From the NCBI GenBank assembly GCA_959606065.1, contig CAUHHV010000005.1, forward strand, positions 1-64,000: a DNA stretch of 64,000 bases. Direction: 5' to 3'. The stretch comes from an uncultured Collinsella sp. (lineage in GTDB: Bacteria; Actinomycetota; Coriobacteriia; Coriobacteriales; Coriobacteriaceae). The notes under the pieces are model-generated. The model did not search any database and was not told the origin of the DNA. It saw only the letters and a program-made list of their open reading frames with translations. Position numbers and translations under genes: made by a program. Below, in pieces: positions 43,703 through 52,356 of this stretch. Numbering within the stretch: position 1 is the stretch's first letter; each line of letters starts with the position of its first letter.

Positions 43703-45484
43703 ATGACGAGCACCGAAATCGACGAGAAGTTCATGCGCGAGGCGCTGGCCGAGGCGCGCGCCGCCGCTGCGGTGGGCGAGGTACCGATTGGCGCCGTGGT
43801 AGTGCGCGCGGGCGAGATTGTCGCGAGGGCGCATAATCGCCGAGAACTCGACCAGGACCCTGCGGCGCATGCCGAGTTTTCGGCCCTGTGCGCTGCCGCT
43901 CGGTTGCTCGGTCGTTGGCGCCTTTCCGATTGCACGGTCTATGTAACGCTCGAGCCTTGCTGCATGTGTGCGGGGCTTATGGTCAACGCGCGCGTGGGGC
44001 GCTGCGTGTATGGCGCGACTGATGCCAAGGCGGGCGCGCTGGGTTCGCTATATGACCTGAATGCCGATTCGCGCCTGAACCATCGGTTTAATGTAACCGC
44101 CGGCGTGCTGGCGGATGAGTGTCGTGAGGTGTTGAGCGGCTATTTTAGTGGGCTGCGTGGCGCCGATGGTGCTGGCTGCGGTTGTGGGGCCGATCTTGAG
44201 GCGCATGCCACTCATGCCGAGGCACTCGCGTGTGCCGAAGATATTGCCGTTGAGGCGGTTGACTTTGGCCCCGTGCAGCGGCGGGCCCGCCGTGTGCTGC
44301 TGGCAATCGACTCCTTTAAGGGCAGCGTGTCGAGTGCACAGGCGGAGGCGGCGGTTGTCGAAGGCGTGCGCCGTGTGTGGTCCGACGCCGAGATGGCCGC
44401 GTTGCCGCTGGCAGATGGTGGCGAGGGGACGCTCGACGCCATCGCCGCACGCGGTGGCGAGCTTGTGACCTGTGAGGTTGCAGGCCCCTTGGGCGACCGC
44501 GTGTCTGCACGGATGCTGGTGGATGCCGAGCGCGAGTCGGCTGTAATTGAGATGGCCGAAGCCGCGGGCATCGGGTACTCGCCTTGCACGGAGTCGGCGG
44601 CGTTGGCGGCCACAACCTATGGCGTGGGTGAGCTGATGCTCCGTGCGGTCCGTGTCGGGGCAAAGACTATCTATATTGGCTTGGGCGGCAGTGCCACCAA
44701 CGACGGCGGCGCCGGCATGCTGCAGGCGCTGGGCGCGCGTCTTGTCGATGACCGTGGCTGCGATATCGCGCCGGGGCTCGCGGGCCTTGAACGAGTCGCC
44801 GGTGTTGACCTGACGCCGGCGCTTCGGGTGCTGGGCGGCGCACGCATCGTGGTGCTTTCCGATGTCGAGAATCCGCTCGTGGGGCGTCGCGGGGCGCTTG
44901 CGGTGTTTGGCGGGCAAAAGGGCCTGCCGGCGGGGGATGCCGAGGCCCTGGGCAAGTACGACAGCTGGATGGTCGGTTACGGCCGCCTGCTCGATGCGGC
45001 GATTACCGGGGTGCGGGCTCAGGGGTTGTTGCGCGTGCTCGAGGGTGCACGGACATTTGGCTCGGTGCTCGGTGTGCCCGGCGCCGGTGCCGCCGGCGGC
45101 CTGGGCGCCGCACTGTTGGCGCTCGGCGCCGAGCTACGTTCGGGCGTGGAGACGGTGCTCGATCTGATTGGGTTTGACGAGCGCGTACGCGATGTCGACC
45201 TGGTCATTACAGGCGAGGGTAATATGGACGAGCAATCCGCCGCCGGTAAGGCACCGGTGGGCGTGGCCCGTCGTGCGAAGCGATATGGCAAGCCGGTGGT
45301 CGCCGTCGTGGGCGGTCGTGCCGACAACCTGGATGCGGCGTATGGGCAGGGTGTCGACTTAGTTCTGCCGGTCTGTCGCAGACCCATGCCCCTTGACCAA
45401 GCGCTCGACCCCCAGGAAGCCACAATCAACCTCATCTGCGCCGGCGAAGCGGCCGCTCGATCCTACGACTTTGGCCGTATCTAA
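43703..45484 (+). CDS. Fusion of tRNA adenosine deaminase TadA and glycerate kinase
   Basis: 593 residues. Residues 1-155 are TadA: HAE (56-58), PCCMC (85-89) and MVNARVGRCVYGA are the zinc deaminase motifs that make inosine at tRNA position 34. Residues about 196-590 are a GarK/GlxK-type glycerate kinase: RRVLLAIDSFKGSVSS (DSFKGS 203-208), ADGGEGT, GGSATNDGGAG, ITGEGNMDEQSAAGKAPVG. Both halves look intact and are joined by a roughly 40-residue linker. No stop or frameshift interrupts them. GGGAAGG precedes the start. One chain with tRNA editing and carbon metabolism activities is unusual. Confidence 0.85.
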   Translation: MTSTEIDEKFMREALAEARAAAAVGEVPIGAVVVRAGEIVARAHNRRELDQDPAAHAEFSALCAAARLLGRWRLSDCTVYVTLEPCCMCAGLMVNARVGRCVYGATDAKAGALGSLYDLNADSRLNHRFNVTAGVLADECREVLSGYFSGLRGADGAGCGCGADLEAHATHAEALACAEDIAVEAVDFGPVQRRARRVLLAIDSFKGSVSSAQAEAAVVEGVRRVWSDAEMAALPLADGGEGTLDAIAARGGELVTCEVAGPLGDRVSARMLVDAERESAVIEMAEAAGIGYSPCTESAALAATTYGVGELMLRAVRVGAKTIYIGLGGSATNDGGAGMLQALGARLVDDRGCDIAPGLAGLERVAGVDLTPALRVLGGARIVVLSDVENPLVGRRGALAVFGGQKGLPAGDAEALGKYDSWMVGYGRLLDAAITGVRAQGLLRVLEGARTFGSVLGVPGAGAAGGLGAALLALGAELRSGVETVLDLIGFDERVRDVDLVITGEGNMDEQSAAGKAPVGVARRAKRYGKPVVAVVGGRADNLDAAYGQGVDLVLPVCRRPMPLDQALDPQEATINLICAGEAAARSYDFGRI

Positions 45485-45500
45485 AACCCATCCCCTCGAT

Positions 45501-45569
45501 AAGTTGCGGTGAAATACGGAGTGTTTTTGCCTTTAAGGGGCCAATTCAGTCCGTATTCCACCGCAACTT
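45501..45569. other. Imperfect 20-bp stem hairpin, first of three
   Basis: 45501-45520 and 45550-45569 pair over 20 bases with one mismatch. No T-run right after. It follows the TadA fusion directly. Confidence 0.45.
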
Positions 45570-45620
45570 CGAGAATGGCCATTCGAGGTTGGCTGCCTTG
45601 GGTCTCGAGCCGGACCGCCT

Positions 45621-45780
45621 GCCACGAAAGGCGGCCATCTACTACGTTAAACCGGCCACCCTCGACCATTCCGGGATTTGCAAAAATAAAACCGCAGGTA
45701 GAGAGCTTGCCGCTATTCGAAAAAGCACGCTATGGTTGACCCCTGCGACCAAAACGTAGTAGATGGGCCCTTTTCGTGGC
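45621..45780. other. 160-base element with 28-base imperfect terminal inverted repeats
   Basis: GCCACGAAAGGCGGCCATCT.. (45621-45648) matches the reverse complement of 45753-45780 with a few changes. The inner 100 bases have ACCCTCGACC, a run of A and a CTGCGACC word. No coding potential. Could be a structured RNA or MITE-like element. Confidence 0.5.
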
Positions 45781-45799
45781 GCAGCGTCAGACCAGTCTT

Positions 45800-45872
45800 T
45801 TTGGAACGGGGCTATTTTGGCTACTTGCCGATCTGATTGCCCGAGTAGTCAAAAAAGCTCCGTCCCAAATTA
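45800..45872. other. Third imperfect long hairpin before the SRP RNA
   Basis: TTTTTGG.ACGG.GCT..TTTT..CTACT pairs with AGTAG..AAAA.AGC.CCGT.CCAAA. It directly precedes the SRP RNA promoter. Confidence 0.4.
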
Positions 45873-45878
45873 GCCACC

Positions 45879-45907
45879 TTGCCCTGTCGAGCAGGAGCAG
45901 GTAAGAT
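45879..45907 (+). promoter_or_regulatory. Promoter of the SRP RNA
   Basis: TTGCCC, 17 bases, TAAGAT: a standard sigma-70 type spacing that ends 7 bases before the SRP RNA. Confidence 0.6.
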
Positions 45908-45914
45908 ATACCGA

Positions 45915-46032
45915 GCGCCTAGCGCGTTCGATGGGTTCGGATGACGACATGTTCCGAATCTGGTCAGGTCCGGAAGGAAGCAGCCATAAGGAGCCTCTGT
46001 CGGGCATCCGAATCCATCGAACGCACGGGCGC
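45915..46032 (+). ncRNA. ffs: Signal recognition particle RNA, small bacterial type
   Basis: The conserved SRP core GGTCAGGTCCGGAAGGAAGC is centred at 45962-45985, with AGCAGCCATAAGG. Flanking arms GCGCCTAGCGCGTTCGATGG and CCATCGAACGC..GGGCGC close a long hairpin, as in 4.5S RNA. A T-run follows at 46033. Guides Ffh-bound ribosomes to the membrane. Confidence 0.95.
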
Positions 46033-46362
46033 TTTTTGGTGCCGCGACATGGCCCGGCCGGTGACGAGGTATTTGGTGTCTCGCTGGTCCTCGGCTTCGC
46101 CTGCGGGATCGCGCGACTACCAAGCGCCCTGCCGGCACTCGCGGGTAGCCGACCAAAACCGCCTGAAGGGTCACATTTATCTGATAATTGAATCCCTGGC
46201 GTTATGCCGCTCGCTGGCGTTGCCAAAACATCGGCTGCTACATGCCTTGGGCGCTAGTGACCGTCGCCCTTACATCTGTAACGAGTTGCTTACGCATCTC
46301 CAGGGCTCGCCGTACTATCATGAATCAGATTGAAGAGAGATGATGATAGGGAGCGCCTTTTT
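46033..46362 (+). other. Non-coding gap before the second ABC exporter
   Basis: The 330 bases after the SRP RNA contain no supported gene. The start TTTTTGG acts as its terminator tail. An AT-rich stretch (CATTTATCTGATAATTGAAT, 46174-46193) may be the promoter of the ABC operon. Confidence 0.35.
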
Positions 46363-48219
46363 ATGATTGAGTTGCTTAGGCGTTTTGGTGGCAAGTTTCG
46401 CCGCTATATGGTGATTGGCCCTGCGTGCAAGCTGATCGAAGTGATCTTTGACCTGCTGACGCCGCTGGTGATTGCCCAGATGATCGATAAGGGCATCGGC
46501 GCACGCGATGTGAACGCCGTTATTCACTACGGTATGGTGCTTGGCGCCATGGCTGTGATCGGCATCTCGTTTACGCTTGTTTGCCAAAAGATGGCGGCGC
46601 TCACCTCGCAGGGCATGGGCACCGACATTCGCGGTGCGCTCTACCAGCACATCAATAAGCTGAGCTATGCCGAACTCGACCGCTTTGGCACGCCGTCGCT
46701 CATCACGCGTATCACCAACGATGTCAACCAGGTGCAGCTTGCCGTGGCGCTGGGCGTGCGCATGCTCATCCGCTGGCCCTTCCTGGCGGTGGGCTCCATG
46801 TGCGCGGCCCTTGCCATCGACCTTGGGCTCGGCATGATCTTTTTGATTTGCACGCCCGCCATCGGCCTGGTGTTTTGGTTTGTCATGGCGCGCTGCATCC
46901 CGTACTACAAGCAGCTGCAGGCAAAGCTCGACCGCATCGCGCTTATCTGCCGCGAAGGCCTTTCGGGCGCTCGCGTGGTTCGCGCCTTCGTGCGCGAGGA
47001 CCACGAGCGCGAGCGCTTTGCCCAAGCTGCCGATGACCAGGCCAATACTGCCATCGCGGTGGGCAAGCTCTCGTCGATTCTCAATCCCGTCACGTTTCTT
47101 GTGATGAACCTGGGCGTGTGCGCCATCCTGTGGGTGGGCGGCATCCAGGTCAACGTGGGCGAACTCACGCAGGGCCAGGTCATGGCGTTTGTGAACTACA
47201 TGACGCAGACCCTGACCTCCATCGTGTATGTCGCCAACCTGGTCGTGGTCTTTACCAAGGCGAGCGCGAGCGCGTCGCGTATCAACGAGGTGCTCAACTG
47301 CGAGCCGAGCATCACCGACGAGGACAACGAGCCGGTCGTGCTGCCCGAGCCGAGCGAACTGGCGGGTGGCGCTGTTCCGGTTCCCGCGCTGAGCTTGAGC
47401 CATGCGAGCTTCTCGCTTGGCGCCGGCGCGGCCAATGCCGTGAGCGATGTGACGCTGGAACTCCCGCTGGGCAAGACGCTCGGCATTATCGGCGGTACGG
47501 GTAGCGGTAAGTCCACGCTCGTTTCGCTTATCCCGCGCCTGTACGATGCGGGCACCGGCAGCGTGTGCGTGATGGGCGCCGACGTGCGCGCTTGGCCGCT
47601 CGACCAGCTGCGCCGTGTGGTCGCGACCGTTCCACAGCGCGCGTCGCTGGTGAGCGGCACGATCCGCAGCAACCTAACCTGGCGCGACGAGGCAGCAACC
47701 GACGAGGAGCTCTGGGCGGCGCTCGACATGGCGCAGGCGAGCGAGTTCGTGCGCAACAAGCCGCAGGGGCTCGACGCCCCGGTCGAGGCGGGCGGCAAGA
47801 ACTTTAGCGGTGGCCAACGCCAGCGCCTGACCATCGCGCGCGCCCTGGTGGGCTCTCCGCAGGTCCTAATCATGGACGACTCCGCCTCGGCGCTCGACTT
47901 TAAGACCGATGCAGCGCTTCGCCATGCCATTCGCGAACGAAGCATGCGCGGTGCCGCCGAGGGCGGGCTGCCGCTGACCACGGTGATTGTGAGCCAGCGC
48001 GTCTCGACCGTGCGCGACGCCGATATGATCTGCGTTCTCGACCACGGCTCGGTCGCGGGCCTGGGCACGCATGACGAGCTGTACGCGACCTGCCAGCTCT
48101 ACCGCGAGATTTGCCAGTCGCAGTTTCGCCGCGAGGAACTCGAGGGCCAGCAGGGGAGTGCGGCGCTCGCGTCCGCACCGATCGCCTCCGCATCCGTCTG
48201 CGCAAAGGAGGGCTGCTAA
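46363..48219 (+). CDS. Second heterodimeric ABC exporter, subunit 1 (degenerate site)
   Basis: 618 residues from ATG 46363 (GGGAG upstream; an earlier TTG start is less likely). Six-transmembrane exporter domain and nucleotide-binding domain. Walker A GGTGSGKST and signature FSGGQRQR are canonical; Walker B reads LIMDDSASALD with Asp for Glu. A paralogue of the gene at 34813 with the same division of labour. The C-terminal end (after the switch region) is a Ser/Ala-rich tail. Confidence 0.92.
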   Translation: MIELLRRFGGKFRRYMVIGPACKLIEVIFDLLTPLVIAQMIDKGIGARDVNAVIHYGMVLGAMAVIGISFTLVCQKMAALTSQGMGTDIRGALYQHINKLSYAELDRFGTPSLITRITNDVNQVQLAVALGVRMLIRWPFLAVGSMCAALAIDLGLGMIFLICTPAIGLVFWFVMARCIPYYKQLQAKLDRIALICREGLSGARVVRAFVREDHERERFAQAADDQANTAIAVGKLSSILNPVTFLVMNLGVCAILWVGGIQVNVGELTQGQVMAFVNYMTQTLTSIVYVANLVVVFTKASASASRINEVLNCEPSITDEDNEPVVLPEPSELAGGAVPVPALSLSHASFSLGAGAANAVSDVTLELPLGKTLGIIGGTGSGKSTLVSLIPRLYDAGTGSVCVMGADVRAWPLDQLRRVVATVPQRASLVSGTIRSNLTWRDEAATDEELWAALDMAQASEFVRNKPQGLDAPVEAGGKNFSGGQRQRLTIARALVGSPQVLIMDDSASALDFKTDAALRHAIRERSMRGAAEGGLPLTTVIVSQRVSTVRDADMICVLDHGSVAGLGTHDELYATCQLYREICQSQFRREELEGQQGSAALASAPIASASVCAKEGC

Positions 48220-50079
48220 ATGAATCCGTACACTTCTTCCGGTTCGGTCGCCACGATGACGGCCAACGTGTCCGGTAACGATAACCTCAACGACCTGGGC
48301 GACGGTCCGCGCCAGCCCGGCGACCCCGAGCGCTATCCCGTGGGTGCGGTGACCCGCCGCCTGCTGGGCTATGTTCGCCCGCACCGCGCCTCGTTTACGG
48401 CGTCGTTTGTGAGCGCCGCCATCTCGGTGATCTTGCAACTCTATACGCCCATCCTTATCGGCGAGGGCATCGACCTCATCGTCGCCACCGGGCAGGTGGA
48501 CTTCGATGCGCTGCTGCCGCTCGTTACTAAGCTCGCGATTGTCGTGGTGGGCGCGGCGGCCTTCCAGTGGCTACAGGGCTATTGCGTCAACCGCCTGTCC
48601 TACGAGACGGTGCGCGACATGCGCGTGGAGGCGAGCGATAAGCTCAGCCGCATGCCGCTCAGCTTTATCGACAGTCATGCCCACGGCGACCTTATGAGCC
48701 GTGTGGTCAACGACGTCGATCAGGTGGGCGACGGTCTGCTGCAAGGCTTTACCCAGCTTTTCACCGGCGTTATCACCATCGTGGGCACGCTCGCGTTTAT
48801 GCTCTCCATCAACCTGACCATGACGCTCGTGGTGGTGCTCGTCACACCGCTCTCCATCTTTGCGGCCGGCGCCATCGCCAAGCTCTCCAACAAGAGCTTT
48901 ACGGCACAGCAGCGTATTCAAGGGCAGCTCGGTGGTCATATTGAGGAGTACGTAGGCGAGCAGAAGCTTGTCGACGCCTTTGCCTATGGCCCCAACGCGC
49001 AGCTGCGCTTTGATGCCCTTAACGCCGAGCTCTATACGGCAGGCGAGCGCGCGCAGTTTATGGGTTCGCTCTCCAACCCCGGCACGCGCTTTATCAACAA
49101 CATCATCTACGCCGTGGTTGCCGTGATTGGCTGCGTGGGCGTGATCACAGGCGTGCCGGCGGCGCTTACGGTAGGCGGCGTGCAGATCTTCCTGTCCTAT
49201 GCCAACCAGTACACCAAACCGTTCAACGAGGTTACCAACGTCATTACGCAAATCCAAACGGCGTATGCCTCGGCGCGTCGTATGTTTGCGTTGCTCGACG
49301 CCCGCGAGCAAGAGCCCGATGCGCCAGATGCCGTGGAGCTTGCTGCCCCACAGGGCGAGGTGACCTTTGAGCACGTGGACTTTAGCTACGTGCCCGACCG
49401 CAAGCTGCTGCAGGATATCTGCATCGAGGCCAAGCCGGGCATGCGCTTTGCCCTGGTCGGTCCCACGGGCTGCGGCAAGACGACGCTCATCAACCTGCTG
49501 CTGCGTTTTTACGATATTGATGCCGGCCGCATCGCGGTCGATGGCAAGGCTTCGCGCGATTACACACGCTCGAGCCTGCGCCGTGCCTTTGGCATGGTGC
49601 TGCAGGATACCTGGCTGTTCGAGGGCACCGTGGCGGAAAACATCGCGTACGGTTGCCCCGATGCCACGCGTGAGCAGGTCATCGAAGCCGCCAAGCGCGC
49701 GCACGCGCATAAGTTTATCGTGCAGCTGCCAGGCGGCTACGATACGGTGATCGGCGAGGACGGCGGCGCGTTTAGCCAGGGCCAAAAGCAGCTGCTGTGC
49801 ATCGCCCGCGTTATGCTTACCGATCCGGCCATATTGTTGCTGGACGAGGCGACCTCGAGCATCGATACGCGCACCGAGCTGCAGGTGCAGGCGGCATTCG
49901 ACGAGCTCATGGCTGGCCGCACGAGCTTTGTCGTGGCACACCGCCTGTCGACGATCCGCAACGCCGACTGCATTCTGGTGATGCGCGACGGCCAGATTAT
50001 CGAGCGCGGCACGCATGACGAGCTGCTAGCGGCAGGCGGCTTCTACGCCGAACTCTACCGCAGCCAGTTCGCCCAGTAG
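48220..50079 (+). CDS. Second heterodimeric ABC exporter, subunit 2
   Basis: 619 residues; the ATG follows the previous stop codon directly. Walker A GPTGCGKTT, Walker B LLLDEATSSID (catalytic Glu) and signature FSQGQKQL (degenerate) mirror the gene at 36551. The N-terminus (1-35) is a polar extension. It is the catalytically competent half of the exporter. Substrate unknown; there is no regulator gene next to this pair. Confidence 0.92.
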   Translation: MNPYTSSGSVATMTANVSGNDNLNDLGDGPRQPGDPERYPVGAVTRRLLGYVRPHRASFTASFVSAAISVILQLYTPILIGEGIDLIVATGQVDFDALLPLVTKLAIVVVGAAAFQWLQGYCVNRLSYETVRDMRVEASDKLSRMPLSFIDSHAHGDLMSRVVNDVDQVGDGLLQGFTQLFTGVITIVGTLAFMLSINLTMTLVVVLVTPLSIFAAGAIAKLSNKSFTAQQRIQGQLGGHIEEYVGEQKLVDAFAYGPNAQLRFDALNAELYTAGERAQFMGSLSNPGTRFINNIIYAVVAVIGCVGVITGVPAALTVGGVQIFLSYANQYTKPFNEVTNVITQIQTAYASARRMFALLDAREQEPDAPDAVELAAPQGEVTFEHVDFSYVPDRKLLQDICIEAKPGMRFALVGPTGCGKTTLINLLLRFYDIDAGRIAVDGKASRDYTRSSLRRAFGMVLQDTWLFEGTVAENIAYGCPDATREQVIEAAKRAHAHKFIVQLPGGYDTVIGEDGGAFSQGQKQLLCIARVMLTDPAILLLDEATSSIDTRTELQVQAAFDELMAGRTSFVVAHRLSTIRNADCILVMRDGQIIERGTHDELLAAGGFYAELYRSQFAQ

Positions 50080-50190
50080 GGAATACCGATTAGCGGCAGA
50101 TGGTTTACATCTGCGCCGTTAGTACTAAGATATGCTTCTAACAAACTGCATTAATGGCTCGAGTTTCGGGGGAAACGAGGCAACGTGACT

Positions 50191-50742
50191 ATGACATGCT
50201 CTATGGTGGTCAACAGCAAGAGCGGTAATACCAGGATGGTTTCGGGGGCGATTAAGCGCGCCCTGCAGGCTGCAGGCGTTGAGTTTATCCATGCCGCCGC
50301 GCTGAGCGATGATGCAGATCCGGAGCAGGTCGCGCACGAGGCTGAGGGCGCCTGTGCCGCCGATACGGTGCTCGTTGGTTTTTGGTGCGACAAGGGTGCC
50401 TGCACGCCCTCGGTGGCGGCACTGCTTTCCGCCCTGCACGGCAAGCGCGTCTTTTTGTTTGGCACCTGCGGCTTCGGCGCGAGCAAGGACTACTTTAAGC
50501 AGATTATCGACCGCGTTTCGTCCAATTTGGCTGGGGATGCCGAGCTTGCGGGCTGGGCGATGTGCCAGGGCAAGATGGGCCCTGCGGTCAAGCAGCGCTA
50601 CGAGGCAATGCTCGAGCAAGATCCTGACAATACTCGCTTTAAGATGCTGCTCGACAACTGGGTTGCCGCAAAGGATCATCCCACCAAGGAGGATCTGGAC
50701 AACATGACCGCAGCCGCCAAGAAGGCCGTGCTGGGCGAGTAG
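50191..50742 (+). CDS. Flavodoxin-family protein
   Basis: 183 residues (a GTG at 50185 is an alternative start). Flavodoxin-like fold with the phosphate-binding loop NSKSGNTRMVSGAIKRAL near the N-terminus and a GTCGFGASKDYF segment in the middle, plus CDKGACTPSVAALL. It is the size of the small flavodoxins that include BilS of bilirubin reductase loci; no BilR-like partner is present in the window, so the link is only a possibility. Follows the ABC pair by about 110 bases. Confidence 0.75.
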   Translation: MTCSMVVNSKSGNTRMVSGAIKRALQAAGVEFIHAAALSDDADPEQVAHEAEGACAADTVLVGFWCDKGACTPSVAALLSALHGKRVFLFGTCGFGASKDYFKQIIDRVSSNLAGDAELAGWAMCQGKMGPAVKQRYEAMLEQDPDNTRFKMLLDNWVAAKDHPTKEDLDNMTAAAKKAVLGE

Positions 50743-50780
50743 ATAATCGCCGTCGCGCGCTCGAAATAATACAAACGTGA

Positions 50781-50808
50781 AAGCCTCGAAATTCTCGAGG
50801 CTTTTTTC
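50781..50808 (+). terminator. Terminator after the flavodoxin gene
   Basis: AAGCCTCGA-AATTC-TCGAGGCTT followed by TTTTC. Confidence 0.9.
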
Positions 50809-50826
50809 TTAACACGGGGGTGCGCC

Positions 50827-51021
50827 GTGGCGAGCGTCTGGGGCGACGTTTTCCATCATCCGGATGATGAGTCGGTTTTGAATGATACAGTCTCGTGCAT
50901 TCGCTGGATGTATCGCCAGATGGAGTACGGTTACCAGACGTATCCGGGCTTCTTTACGCATCACTCGATGGGATTCATACAGCAAGACGCCGCCGGGCGG
51001 GCGCCACGTTGCAGAACCTAG
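50827..51021 (+). CDS. Small reading frame or gene fragment
   Basis: 64 codons from GTG with GGGGGTG upstream. The predicted peptide (SVLNDTVSCIRWMYRQMEYG in its middle) has a natural-looking composition but no family was recognised. It may be a fragment of a larger gene lost at the edge of the repeat array that follows. Confidence 0.3.
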   Translation: MASVWGDVFHHPDDESVLNDTVSCIRWMYRQMEYGYQTYPGFFTHHSMGFIQQDAAGRAPRCRT

Positions 51022-51032
51022 GCCTAGCAGGT

Positions 51033-51081
51033 GGCTGATAATTCCATACCCAAATGTATCCAGAGTGGGATGGGCTTTCCG
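51033..51081 (+). repeat. Left copy of a direct repeat flanking the surface locus
   Basis: About 48 bases (GCTGATA.TTCCAT.CCC...CAGAGTGGGA.GGGCTTTCC) recur in the same orientation at 60603-60651, about 9.6 kb away, with mostly transition differences. The 51.7-60.5 kb surface locus lies between the two. Confidence 0.6.
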
Positions 51082-51356
51082 GATGGGTGGGGTTGCGGAA
51101 GCTGCGTCCCGGAATTTGCCTTTGGAATGGGATGCGGTTTCCAGTTGAAGGCTCTGTGGAAACTACATCCCAGTATTTGGCCGAGAAACGGGATGCCGTT
51201 TCCGGTTGAGGGCCTTGATGGAAAGTGCAACCCGGAATTCGTGATTGAAGCGGGATGTGGCTTCCCAACGGGGCCACAAGCGGAAACCGCATCCCACTCC
51301 GGACGCGAATTCTGGGACATGGCTTCCAGAGGGCTGTGGGCCGCGAACTACATGGG
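51067..51356. repeat. Array of alternating 14-bp inverted arms, 62-bp period
   Basis: Forward arms of the type GGGATGCGGTTTCC start at 51067, 51129, 51190, 51252 and 51314; their reverse complement (GGAAACCGCATCCC type) starts at 51097, 51158, 51220, 51282 and, degenerate, near 51343. Forward-to-forward and reverse-to-reverse spacing is 61-62 bases, arms alternate about every 31 bases. Intervening 15-18 base segments resemble one another loosely. Translation in one frame is open but the peptide is low-complexity Gly/Trp-rich and not convincing as a gene. Confidence 0.8.
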
Positions 51357-51360
51357 GCTG

Positions 51361-51727
51361 TCATAAAGCTACAAAAAGAGGGTTAAAAATAGACGGTACT
51401 TCCAGCAGTATTTTTAATGTGGGGGGGGGGTACGATATCTGAGTTTTTCAAAGTATTTAACCCTCTATGGAGGGATTGCGTAGGGGGTTAGTCACAGATA
51501 TTGGATAAAACAGACTAATTTGGGAATTAATGACCACTTACGTCAAAATAAGTAGCATTTAGCGACAAAACATTGAAAAATGTGTAGCACATCGCTATGT
51601 TTTTATTACGAAAAGATTCCAAATTGGCTTATTTCGGACTCACTTTTCAATCGCCTTGCGGTTCCTGTTGAAACTTGCTGACCTTTGGATGGGTCGAATA
51701 AAGCCTCGATGGGATGAATTAATCATT
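51361..51727 (+). promoter_or_regulatory. AT-rich leader of the surface locus with a G10 tract
   Basis: Clearly lower GC than the flanks. It has ten G in a row at 51421-51430 and a GAGGGTTAAA-AATA / TATTTAACCCTC inverted repeat (about 51379-51473) around it. The homopolymer could vary in length by slipped-strand mispairing. The promoter of the signal peptidase operon is expected here. Confidence 0.4.
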
Positions 51728-52285
51728 ATGGCGGCGCGCGGACTCAAACGATTTATTGCACTTCTAAGCAGTTTGGCGATTGCGCTCGTCATGGCTCTTG
51801 CCGTCGTTTCTTTTGTCCCTCGTGCATTTGGATACACGCCCTATGCAGTGCTTTCGGGCTCTATGGAACCCGAGCTTCCCGTCGGCTCCATGGTGTTTGT
51901 TCACCAGGTTGATCCAACGGATATTGCCATGGGTGACAATGCAACTTTTTACCGATCGGACGGCGCCGTAGTGACCCACCAGGTGTACGAGGTCGACCCT
52001 GTGGCGCAGACGATCAGTACACAGGGAATCGCAAACAAAAATGCAGATGGAACCATCATGCACGACGCCGAGCAGACGCCTTTTTCACGTGTGATCGGCG
52101 TCGTTTCTTTTTGTGTCCCTTACCTGGGCTTCGTTAACGCATATTGCACGACGATGCCCGGTTTGCTTGTTGTGGTGGCCGTTCTGGCGCTGCTGGTCGC
52201 GGCGTCGATAGTGCTCGATCGGATGGTTCCCGATGGGCCTGCTGGCAAGCATGCCCGCGCGCATGCGAGGGAGCGGCGTTCATAG
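51728..52285 (+). CDS. SipW-type signal peptidase I
   Basis: 185 residues from ATG 51728; ATG 51689 and TTG 51656 in the same frame are alternatives. One N-terminal transmembrane segment (about 10-30), then the nucleophile Ser45 in SGSMEPELPVGSMVFV and His84 in VVTHQVYEV in place of the Lys general base, which marks the SipW/ER type. A second transmembrane segment is near the C-terminus. In Bacillus, SipW cleaves TasA and TapA; here three proteins with matching signal peptides follow. The start region has no good ribosome site. Confidence 0.85.
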   Translation: MAARGLKRFIALLSSLAIALVMALAVVSFVPRAFGYTPYAVLSGSMEPELPVGSMVFVHQVDPTDIAMGDNATFYRSDGAVVTHQVYEVDPVAQTISTQGIANKNADGTIMHDAEQTPFSRVIGVVSFCVPYLGFVNAYCTTMPGLLVVVAVLALLVAASIVLDRMVPDGPAGKHARAHARERRS

Positions 52286-52356
52286 CGGCAGGGGAGAGGT
52301 GTCGGCAACGGCAAGGGCCGTTGCCGGGGAAGTCGATTTTCGAAAGGAAGAGGACG

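Noticed and set aside
45931..46333. Reading frames across the SRP RNA
   Set aside because: The SRP core and closing stem are unmistakable; overlapping frames on both strands are by-products of high GC.
51067..51356. CRISPR array
   Set aside because: The repeated arms alternate in orientation, are only 14 bp and vary, and the segments between them resemble each other; no cas genes are in the window.
51031..51366. Open frame of 111 codons through the repeat array
   Set aside because: Its composition simply reflects the repeat (Gly, Trp, Pro-rich), there is no ribosome site and several frames are open on both strands.
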